From the NCBI GenBank assembly GCA_026416065.1, contig JAOAFW010000086.1, positions 1-10,437 on the forward strand: DNA of 10,437 bases, written 5' to 3'. The translations under genes and the position numbers were made by a program. Positions 5,318-10,437 of the stretch are shown piece by piece. Origin of the DNA: Fimbriimonadales bacterium. GTDB lineage: Bacteria; Armatimonadota; Fimbriimonadia; Fimbriimonadales; GBS-DC. The notes below the pieces were generated by a model that was given only the letters and a program-made list of their open reading frames with translations, had not been told where the DNA came from and searched no databases. How positions within the stretch are numbered: the first letter of the stretch is position 1; each line of letters opens with the position of its first letter.

Positions 5318-6197
5318 CGTTGTACCCCGCGAGATAGCAGAAAGCACTTCGGTACTCCTGTGCTGTGCCGAAGTCCAACCCTGCGTGTTCCGAATCGTAC
5401 AAGTAGGCAGGCATGCGCTGGAGCAGGCGTTGCTGGGCAAGGGTCAGTGTCCATTCGCCCTGCGAGGGGTCATGCTCGGAAGCGAGGGCGTCCAACACTT
5501 CCCACAGGGCAGGTGGAAAGGCATACACGCCGCTGTGCGCGAAAAACTCGTCGGAGGCTAACCCAGACGTGCGCAGATATCGATGGGCATACTCGGGAGT
5601 CGGTTTCTCATGGAGTTTCAACAGGCGGTAGCAGCGTGGCACATCGGTTGACTCACCCTTCAAGATGCCGTACAACACCACTTTATCGCGGGGCACGCGA
5701 TGTACGCCGTAGGCAGGGGTGTGGTGTGTGGCATGCAGGCGGATAACTTCTGCAATCGGCGTGGGGTCGCCCAGCGGGAGAGGGATATGGTCGCCCAGAA
5801 GCACCAGAGCAGGCTCGCCCTCAGCAAACCGGCGCGCGCACCATACCGCGTGTCCCAGTCCCAGCAGTTCGGACTGCTCAACGAAGGTTATACGGCAACG
5901 CAGGCGCTGGAGCGACTCGTAGGTCTGCTGGATTTCGGAGCGTTTGGAACGGGCGAGGGCGTAGCGTGCGCCACCACCCTCCAGAAACGCCTCATACACA
6001 GGGCGATTCTCAGGCGAAACGACAATCGCAATCTGCTCGAGACCCACTGCAAACAGAGCCTCAGTAATCAACTCAAGCCCGGTTGTGACTCTGCCGTCCG
6101 GGAGCGCGAACGGCATTAGCCCCTTTGGCAAAACGACACTAATGGGGTAAAGGCGTGTGCCCAATCCCGCCATCGGCACAATAGCTTTACGCAGCAT
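5310..6197 (-). CDS. GalU-like UTP--glucose-1-phosphate uridylyltransferase / sugar-phosphate nucleotidyltransferase
   Basis: A 295-aa protein, the usual length of GalU. The N-terminus KAIVPMAGLGTRLYP gives the nucleotide-binding loop, with the following Lys25 in LPKGLMPF as the family lysine. GLGHAVWCARRF (113-124) matches the GalU GLGHAV motif. VLLGDHIPL (132-140) supplies the metal-binding Asp136. The expected product is a UDP-sugar precursor for polysaccharide or glycolipid synthesis, although TTP or CTP specificity is not excluded. Start: ATG 6195-6197 matches the family N-terminus. The longer frame from 6269 would add a tail containing CHSERSEES, the translation of an inverted repeat, so it is rejected. 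No Shine-Dalgarno precedes 6197, but an extended -10 sits 6 nt before it (possible leaderless mRNA). The 3' end overlaps the biotin-carrier gene by 8 bp. Confidence 0.88.
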   Translation of the reverse strand: MLRKAIVPMAGLGTRLYPISVVLPKGLMPFALPDGRVTTGLELITEALFAVGLEQIAIVVSPENRPVYEAFLEGGGARYALARSKRSEIQQTYESLQRLRCRITFVEQSELLGLGHAVWCARRFAEGEPALVLLGDHIPLPLGDPTPIAEVIRLHATHHTPAYGVHRVPRDKVVLYGILKGESTDVPRCYRLLKLHEKPTPEYAHRYLRTSGLASDEFFAHSGVYAFPPALWEVLDALASEHDPSQGEWTLTLAQQRLLQRMPAYLYDSEHAGLDFGTAQEYRSAFCYLAGYNDV

Positions 6198-6203
6198 GAT
6201 GGT

Positions 6204-6212
6204 ATAGTAGCA
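6204..6212 (-). promoter_or_regulatory. Extended -10 promoter of the GalU-like gene, possible leaderless start
   Basis: On the minus strand TGC-TACTAT fits TGnTAnnnT and ends 6 nt before ATG 6197, so the first transcribed base would fall at about the start codon. No Shine-Dalgarno is visible. No convincing -35 is present; that region is taken by the inverted repeat. Sequence geometry is the only evidence. Confidence 0.45.
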
Positions 6213-6216
6213 CGAT

Positions 6217-6286
6217 TCCTCACTACGCTCGGAATGACAGGTACTTCCGCTTGAAGCAATCCCTGTCATTCCGAGCGTAGTGAGGA
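6217..6286. repeat. Large inverted repeat of the CHSERSEE-encoding type
   Basis: A 25-nt arm (6217-6241) is perfectly complementary to 6262-6286 across a 20-nt loop. Outside the arms, GCACGA on the left and TCGTGC on the right extend the symmetry imperfectly. Read in one frame, each arm encodes SERSEE-like residues; I recognise this string from spurious ORFs produced by dispersed palindromic repeats in many bacterial genomes. It lies between the 50-aa peptide gene and the GalU-like gene, both on the minus strand. It may be a non-coding mobile palindrome, and it could reduce readthrough between the two genes. Confidence 0.85.
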
Positions 6287-6341
6287 TTCTCGTCGTGCAT
6301 CAAGGGGGGTCAGCTCGTGACGTCCCCTGCAGTGATCGTGT

Positions 6342-6494
6342 TTACTTGTTGTGCCCAGAGCAGCAGGCAGACTTTTCAGGGGTGGAAACCACTGCGGTGG
6401 GGGTCGTTTCGCTGCCCTTCGCGCCGACGATAATTGCGGCAGCACCTGCACCAAGCAGCGCTGCCAGAGCCAGAATCAGACCGAGCTTATTCAT
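6342..6494 (-). CDS. Small (50-aa) membrane or exported peptide with Cys-Cys C-terminus
   Basis: Uncharacterised short gene. The product starts MNKLGLILALAALLGAGAAA, continues IIVGAKGSETTPTAVV and ends EKSACCSGHNK. There is one hydrophobic segment (about residues 4-24) that could be a signal peptide (possible cleavage near GAGAAA or after VGAKG) or a membrane anchor. A Thr/Pro/Ser linker and a terminal CCSGH cluster follow, which could bind metal or form a disulfide or thiol pair. Support for a real gene: AGGAGG Shine-Dalgarno 6 nt before ATG, and a promoter with -10 TATAAT and -35 TTGAAT at 17-nt spacing. The 3' flank leads into a large inverted repeat. Function is not known; no family recognised. 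Confidence 0.75.
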   Translation of the reverse strand: MNKLGLILALAALLGAGAAAIIVGAKGSETTPTAVVSTPEKSACCSGHNK

Positions 6495-6500
6495 AGTTTG

Positions 6501-6540
6501 CCTCCTGTTGGATTATACCCCACTATAGCGATCGATTCAA
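6501..6540 (-). promoter_or_regulatory. Promoter and ribosome site of the 50-aa peptide gene
   Basis: On the minus strand, -35 TTGAAT (6535-6540), a 17-nt spacer ending in GGGG, -10 TATAAT (6512-6517) and AGGAGG (6501-6506) occur in order, then ATG 6494 after 6 nt. The -35 lies inside the last codons of the upstream 303-aa protein gene, whose stop is at 6523-6525. This is the best-formed promoter in the window. With transcription starting near 6505, the leader is very short and starts at about the Shine-Dalgarno. Confidence 0.75.
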
Positions 6541-7434
6541 ACTTTCCAGTGCGGCTTCTACGAACGGGCGGGTGGCGCTCGCCCAGTCGGCGGGGGCTCG
6601 CCCGACCACGGTGATCGATTTCTCGTTCAGCGAGGGCGCTGAGAACACATAGGCGTCGGGCTGCTCCGCTGCGCGGATGGTCAGGAACGGCATCTCGATC
6701 TCGCGGGCGAAATCGCACATCAGGCGGTCCTTTTCCGTAGTCTGCTCGTTGGACACATGCGCGTTGTGCAGGTTCAGATTAATCGGCAACAGCACCACGC
6801 CATCGGGGTTGTAGTCGGAGCTGACCAGCAGCACCACATCAACGGCGGAACGCGCAATCTGGGGTGGCATCTGCGCCCGGTAGCCCGTCACGAAACCGAA
6901 CGGCATCTGGTGATGGCACTCGATGGGGAACTCACCGAGCAGCAGGTCGATTGCCTCCCTTAGGAGACGCTCGTGGAAGCTCTGGATGAGCCGCCCTTGC
7001 GGGATGTAGTGGCGTTCCACGCGCTCTTGAACCCATGCCAGGGGCGCGCGCAGTGCTGTGCCCATCTGCGCAATCGCACCGCTCATTTCCATCCGGATGC
7101 CACCGTTCTCGCTATAGAAATGAATGCCAGCAGGTCCCTCGAACACCTCCAACCAGAGGATGTCACAATCCCGATAGGACTGGCGCAGGGCTTCGCTCAG
7201 CTGCGGTTCCGTCTCAATCGCGAGTAGAGGACGCTTCTCACGGTCGTCGCGCAGACAGAGCACGCCGAAACAGGGCTTATTGAACTCGGGCACATAGGCA
7301 GTAGGACGGTACAAGTTATGAAACAGAAACCGCCGCGCAGGGCGCAGCAGCAGTTCATACCCATCCCAGTTTTTTATCAACTCTACTATATATTTGTTCA
7401 CGGGGTTCGTGAGCAATCGGTTCGGCTGGTACAT
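6523..7434 (-). CDS. Conserved-looking protein of unknown function, possible degenerate DUF2726 / PD-(D/E)xK-like fold
   Basis: A 303-aa soluble protein (no signal peptide or TM segment) that I do not recognise with confidence. It starts MYQPNRLLTNPVNKYIVELI from ATG 7432-7434, preceded by AGGAGG 6 nt upstream. Residues about 50-125 contain CFGVLCLRDD, RPLLAIETE and CDILWLEVFEG. A later block, about residues 205-265, reads SAVDVVLLVSSD, LLPINLNLHNAHVS, EKDRLMCDFAREIEMPFLTIRA. The second block recalls the DUF2726 nuclease-like pattern (a D-x-V-L strand, an acidic strand followed by His, an RD-x-K helix, then a GIP-x-L-R-I strand), but the expected E-x-D/K strand is replaced by PINLN. If the resemblance is real, the nuclease centre is lost. 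Both ideas are inference. The 50-aa peptide promoter begins inside its 3' end. It is divergent from pilB across 116 bp. Confidence 0.75.
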   Translation of the reverse strand: MYQPNRLLTNPVNKYIVELIKNWDGYELLLRPARRFLFHNLYRPTAYVPEFNKPCFGVLCLRDDREKRPLLAIETEPQLSEALRQSYRDCDILWLEVFEGPAGIHFYSENGGIRMEMSGAIAQMGTALRAPLAWVQERVERHYIPQGRLIQSFHERLLREAIDLLLGEFPIECHHQMPFGFVTGYRAQMPPQIARSAVDVVLLVSSDYNPDGVVLLPINLNLHNAHVSNEQTTEKDRLMCDFAREIEMPFLTIRAAEQPDAYVFSAPSLNEKSITVVGRAPADWASATRPFVEAALESLNRSL

Positions 7435-7440
7435 TTACTA

Positions 7441-7446
7441 CCTCCT
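7441..7446 (-). promoter_or_regulatory. Shine-Dalgarno site of the 303-aa protein gene
   Basis: AGGAGG on the minus strand, 6 nt before ATG 7434, fixes the start. The 7435-7550 intergenic region between this gene and pilB must hold both promoters, but I cannot identify either -10/-35 pair with confidence. Confidence 0.75.
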
Positions 7447-7539
7447 CTATAAAAAGGCGTTCACAGCGTACGAGGGCATCCCGAAACCAGTTCCAAGCCG
7501 TTGCTATACAAATACGCCTCGAACGCCGATAATTCCTGC

Positions 7540-7544
7540 AGGAG
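7540..7544 (+). promoter_or_regulatory. Shine-Dalgarno site of pilB/gspE
   Basis: AGGAG lies 6 nt before ATG 7551. A GATAAT at 7528-7533 could be a -10, but no -35 stands at the right distance and the resulting leader would begin at the Shine-Dalgarno, so the promoter is left uncalled. Confidence 0.65.
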
Positions 7545-7550
7545 TGTACC

Positions 7551-9257
7551 ATGTACGGTGTTAAACGACTGGGCGAATGGTTGCTACTGAAGGGGAAAAT
7601 TACCCCACAGCAGCTGGAGGAGGCGCTGGCTCAGCAGCGGGTTTCAGGCAAAAAAATCGGCGAAACCCTCATCGAGCTGGGCTACATCACTTTGGAAGAC
7701 TACTATGAGGCTCAAGCGGAGCAATGGGAGTGTCCTTATGAGCCTCTTGGGGAAGTGCGGTTGGAGCAAATGCAAGCGGTGAAACACTGGGTCTCTGCCC
7801 AAGATGCCCTACGCTTTGTGGTTGTGCCACTTCGGGTAGAAGGAAAAACCCTGTGGGTCGTCGCAGCGGATCCGAATGATGTCGAGATGCTGGACTACCT
7901 GCGTCAGACGACGGGTAAGTTCATCCGAGTCGCCTTCAGTTCCCCTGAGCAGATACTACAGGCAATTGCGCATCTGTACGGGACACAGAGTAATGCCCCA
8001 CAGCAATCTGAGCCCGATCTGGAGGTAGAGGAAGACGACCTTGAGATGATGGAAGATATCACCCAGCTGGAGCAGACGGTGCATCAAGCGCCGGTCGTTC
8101 GGCTGGTGAATGCCATTCTGCTGGAGGCGGTAGAGCGGAACGCGAGCGACATCCATTTCGAGCCACTGGAGAACCGCTTGCAGGTGCGTCTGCGCATCGA
8201 CGGCGTGTTGTATGCCATCCGCAACATCCCGCGCAGCCTACAAGCTTCCGTATTGGCGCGTGTGAAATTAATGGGAGACATGGACATCGCTGACCGCCGC
8301 CGTCCACAGGACGGACGCTTCTCCTTCAAGTCAGGTGAGCGCAAACTCGATGCCCGTGTGTCCTCGTTGCCTACTGTGTTCGGCGAGCGTGTGGTGGTGC
8401 GCCTGCTCAACCGGGAAAACACAGTCAAAACACTCGATCAGCTGGGTATGCCACCGCAAGTGGAACGGGGCTTAATCGAGTTAGCCAGTAAACCGTGGGG
8501 CATGATTTTAGTGACTGGACCGACAGGCTCAGGCAAAAGCACCACACTCTACGCCTTACTGCAGCAAATCAGGTCTGACCGGCGCAATATACTGACTTGT
8601 GAGGACCCTGTTGAGTTCACGATTGAGGGGATTGGGCAATCGCAGGTGAATGAGAAAGCCGGGCTGACTTTCGCCAGTCAGCTGCGTGCGATCCTGCGTC
8701 AGGACCCTGATGTGGTGCTGGTGGGTGAGGTACGCGACGCAGAGACCGCCGAGATTGCTTGCCGCGCGGCGATGACGGGGCACCTTGTGCTGGCTACACT
8801 CCACTCGAACGACGCGAGCAGCGCGCCCGCACGTATGATGGACATGGGCATTCCTCCGTTCCTCATCAACTCCGCGCTGATTGGCGTGCTGGCGCAGCGG
8901 CTGGTACGCCGATTATGTGAGCGGTGCAAGGAACCGATTACGGTTACCGACCCGGCGATTACCGAGCTATTCGAGGGCGTGCCGTTGCAGATTTATCAAC
9001 CAGTCGGCTGCAGCGCGTGCAACGACATCGGCTACAAAGGGCGCGTGGGACTGTACGAGTTGTTTATCCTCAGCGAACCCGTACGTCGTTTAATCGCGCA
9101 CGAAACAGACAGCGAGGCAATTCGCGCTGTCGCACCTGCGGGTACCTTGTTCACTATCCAGCAGGATGCTCTGCAGAAAGTGCGCGACGGCATCACAACG
9201 ATAGAAGAGGTGTTGTCGCAGATCCAGATAAGCGCCGCACGGGCTCAGGCAGCGTAA
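7551..9257 (+). CDS. pilB: Type IV pilus / type II secretion assembly ATPase (PilB/GspE family)
   Basis: Hexameric cytoplasmic ATPase that powers pilus or pseudopilus polymerisation. 568 aa, full length. Residues 1-145 form an N-terminal MshEN/GspE-N domain (KRLGEWLLLKGKITPQQLEEAL, KKIGETLIELGYI), which in some relatives binds cyclic di-GMP. An acidic linker (about 153-172) joins it to the ATPase core. The core has SDIHFEP (199-205), Walker A GPTGSGKST (323-331), an Asp-box region TCEDPVEF (349-356), Walker B RQDPDVVLVGEVRD (383-396) and His box HLVLATLHSND (411-421). Cys456, Cys459, Cys487 and Cys490 form the tetracysteine zinc site characteristic of PilB/GspE and absent from retraction ATPases such as PilT. 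No pilC, pilT, gsp or pilin gene is beside it in the window, so PilB versus GspE stays open. Only one N-terminal MshEN-like unit is present. Confidence 0.95.
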   Translation: MYGVKRLGEWLLLKGKITPQQLEEALAQQRVSGKKIGETLIELGYITLEDYYEAQAEQWECPYEPLGEVRLEQMQAVKHWVSAQDALRFVVVPLRVEGKTLWVVAADPNDVEMLDYLRQTTGKFIRVAFSSPEQILQAIAHLYGTQSNAPQQSEPDLEVEEDDLEMMEDITQLEQTVHQAPVVRLVNAILLEAVERNASDIHFEPLENRLQVRLRIDGVLYAIRNIPRSLQASVLARVKLMGDMDIADRRRPQDGRFSFKSGERKLDARVSSLPTVFGERVVVRLLNRENTVKTLDQLGMPPQVERGLIELASKPWGMILVTGPTGSGKSTTLYALLQQIRSDRRNILTCEDPVEFTIEGIGQSQVNEKAGLTFASQLRAILRQDPDVVLVGEVRDAETAEIACRAAMTGHLVLATLHSNDASSAPARMMDMGIPPFLINSALIGVLAQRLVRRLCERCKEPITVTDPAITELFEGVPLQIYQPVGCSACNDIGYKGRVGLYELFILSEPVRRLIAHETDSEAIRAVAPAGTLFTIQQDALQKVRDGITTIEEVLSQIQISAARAQAA

Positions 9258-9354
9258 CAATGACCGCGGTGGAGCCGAGAGTTCCTGATTGTATATTCTC
9301 CACTCCGCTGATGGGCTTTGAGGAGATAAGCGATTAGCCGGCTGGCTGTGCGTG

Positions 9355-9846
9355 CTAAAGGGTCGCAGCCGCACACGGCTTGAGTAGTTTACTCTCTTCC
9401 GCCGCACCCGCGCCGGAGCCCATCAGCCCCCACTGATAACGTACGCGCACAGTGAGCTCAGGCGTGTCAGTCTTCTCAAACAGCAGGCGCACTTCGGGCT
9501 GCTGTTTGCGCGGGAAGCGACGGATATGAATCGGCGAGGCGGGAGCTTTGGGCGGCTTCCCGTCCAGGAGTACTTCCATTTTGATGTCGCGCAGGGCGGT
9601 AAGCGCGGTGTTGTAAAGCTTCAGGCGCACCTCCTGCTCGCCTGAGGGCAAGTCCGCGATACACCCCTCGATCACTATGTCGGCGGAGTCCAGCACGCGG
9701 TACTCAGGCGGAATGGCAGGCTTATTCGCACCTGTCAATGCCCCGCCGCCACTGATTTGATACGCTGCAACCAGCGATGCGGTAAACACCGCCACAATCA
9801 GCAACATGCCAATCCAGATGATTACACTGGAACGCATACGAATCAT
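9355..9846 (-). CDS. Single-TM extracytoplasmic protein of unknown function
   Basis: A 163-aa protein that I do not recognise. MIRMRSSVIIWIGMLLIVAVFTASLVAA gives a basic n-region and one long hydrophobic segment (about 8-28), a membrane anchor or uncleaved signal. The rest is probably a beta-sandwich: VEGCIADLPSG-type strands, EVRLKLYNTALTALRDIKMEVLLDG (about 72-97), and PEVRLLFEKTDTPELTVRVRYQW. It resembles transport or FxLYD/Ig-like domains in style only. Cysteines occur at about residues 62 and 158. ATG overlaps the hpt stop codon by 4 bp (ATGA), so it is translationally coupled to hpt. The 3' end converges on pilB with a 97-bp gap in which I see no clear terminator. Expressed with hpt, but a functional link is not evident. 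Confidence 0.75.
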   Translation of the reverse strand: MIRMRSSVIIWIGMLLIVAVFTASLVAAYQISGGGALTGANKPAIPPEYRVLDSADIVIEGCIADLPSGEQEVRLKLYNTALTALRDIKMEVLLDGKPPKAPASPIHIRRFPRKQQPEVRLLFEKTDTPELTVRVRYQWGLMGSGAGAAEESKLLKPCAAATL

Positions 9847-10421
9847 CCTTGCATCTCCGCCCGAAACACCTCGGGCTTGATAATCCCGATATAAGGCAGG
9901 CTCCGATACTGCTGCCGCCAGTCCAGTCCGTAGCCCACCAGGAACTCATCGGGCGCGTCGAACCCCTTGTAGGCGATGGGAATGTCGATGAGTCTACGAT
10001 AGGGGCGGTCTAAGAACACACACACTTTGAGGCTCGCGGGCTTACGTCGTTCCAGATTTTTGTAGATGTAAGAGAGCGTCAGCCCCGTGTCCAGAACATC
10101 TTCCACGATAATCACGTGCCTGCCCGCGATGGGTTCGTCCAAATCCTTCGTGATGCGCACCTCGCCCGAATGAGAATGCGCTCCGTAGCTGGTAATAGCA
10201 AGGAAGTCGATGGTGTGGGGGATGGTCATCGCACGGGCGAGGTCTGTCAGGAAAAACAGCCCACCCTTCATGACCGTCACGAGGTGTGGGTTTAGCCCCT
10301 CGTAGGCGCGGTCGATCTGCCGTGCAATCTGCCGTACTTTGCGTTTGATTTTGCGCTCATCGAGCCATACACGCTGAATAATCGGCGGCAGCGTCGGCTC
10401 GGGCAGCGTAATCGTACTCAC
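9843..10421 (-). CDS. hpt: Hypoxanthine phosphoribosyltransferase
   Basis: Purine salvage enzyme converting hypoxanthine or guanine plus PRPP to IMP or GMP in the cytoplasm. 192 aa, normal for the bacterial family. The PRPP-binding loop HVIIVEDVLDTGLT is at 102-115 with the acidic pair Glu107-Asp108. MKGG (51-54) supplies the pyrophosphate-binding loop. ITSYG (76-80), the lysine in YKGFDAPDEF (151-160) and the signature FLVGYGLDWRQQYRSLPYIG (160-179) are all in the family order. Start: GTG 10419-10421, giving MSTITLPEP. An ATG one base upstream is out of frame and hits TGA at once. No Shine-Dalgarno is present; an extended -10 lies 6 nt before GTG, so the mRNA may be leaderless. The frame stays open to the window edge, so a longer form is not strictly excluded. 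In many bacteria hpt sits near tilS/ftsH; here it precedes a small TM protein with a 4-bp overlap. Confidence 0.95.
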   Translation of the reverse strand: MSTITLPEPTLPPIIQRVWLDERKIKRKVRQIARQIDRAYEGLNPHLVTVMKGGLFFLTDLARAMTIPHTIDFLAITSYGAHSHSGEVRITKDLDEPIAGRHVIIVEDVLDTGLTLSYIYKNLERRKPASLKVCVFLDRPYRRLIDIPIAYKGFDAPDEFLVGYGLDWRQQYRSLPYIGIIKPEVFRAEMQG

Positions 10422-10427
10422 ATGTGT

Positions 10428-10436
10428 AGTGTACCA
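10428..10436 (-). promoter_or_regulatory. Extended -10 promoter of hpt, possible leaderless start
   Basis: Minus-strand TGG-TACACT fits TGnTAnnnT and ends 6 nt before GTG 10421, the same spacing as at the GalU-like gene (6204-6212). Any -35 would lie beyond the window. No Shine-Dalgarno is present. Confidence 0.45.
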
Positions 10437-10437
10437 T

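Noticed and set aside
5319..5328. GGGGTACAAC on the minus strand before the biotin-carrier start as a fourth GGGG promoter
   Set aside because: It lacks the final T of the -10, lies inside conserved codons of the GalU-like gene, and is only 1 nt from the ATG, too close to be a promoter for it.
6198..6269. N-terminal extension of the GalU-like protein to 6269
   Set aside because: The added residues are the translation of the inverted-repeat arm (CHSERSEES); the family N-terminus begins at ATG 6197.
7501..7533. TTGCTA ... GATAAT as the pilB promoter
   Set aside because: The spacer is 21 nt, outside the workable 16-19 range, and the resulting transcript would begin at the ribosome site.
9260..9337. 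Short 26-codon + strand ORF after pilB (MTAVEPRVPD...)
   Set aside because: No Shine-Dalgarno, it starts 2 nt after the pilB stop, has no recognisable features, and nothing beyond its open frame supports it.

Overview
The window looks like part of a bacterial chromosome of moderately high GC. The gene set is housekeeping and envelope-related: HrcA, TrpG/PabA, a biotin-carrier protein, a GalU-type nucleotidyltransferase, a PilB/GspE ATPase and Hpt. An exported protein with two dockerin-like calcium-binding repeats, single-TM lineage-specific proteins and dispersed palindromic repeats suggest an environmental lineage such as Armatimonadota. That placement is a tentative judgement from gene style, not from a marker-gene comparison. 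I see no rRNA, tRNA, CRISPR array, transposase or phage gene.

Layout. Positions 1-130 encode, on +, an internal piece of a proteobacterial PhaR (polyhydroxyalkanoate regulator) with extreme GC3. It abuts, with no gene boundary, the 3' part of a minus-strand membrane-anchored TPR protein (41-1555), so the left edge is probably an assembly or library chimera. Positions 1690-4610 run on +: hrcA, a palindromic repeat that supplies its stop codon, trpG/pabA, then a secreted dockerin-like-repeat protein with its own promoter and a very strong intrinsic terminator. The 4549-4822 gap holds this terminator and a second, paired copy of the palindromic repeat. Positions 4823-7434 run on -: a 303-aa protein of unknown function, a previously uncalled 50-aa membrane or exported peptide with its own clear promoter and a Cys-Cys C-terminus, a large inverted repeat, a GalU-like enzyme, and an 8-bp-overlapping biotin-carrier protein. 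Positions 7551-9257 hold pilB/gspE on +. Positions 9355-10421 hold hpt on -, overlapped by 4 bp by a downstream single-TM protein.

How the genes relate. Most are independent functions in short transcription units: heat-shock repression (hrcA), chorismate amidotransfer (trpG/pabA), sugar-nucleotide synthesis with a biotin carrier, pilus or secretion energetics (pilB), and purine salvage (hpt). The regulatory DNA is the more unusual part. Three promoters share GGGG directly before the -10 box. Two other genes (the GalU-like gene and hpt) lack a Shine-Dalgarno sequence and have an extended -10 exactly 6 nt before the start codon, which is the geometry of leaderless transcripts. I found no obvious new defence or mobile system. 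The best leads are the chimeric left edge, the 50-aa peptide, the promoter architectures and the 303-aa protein.
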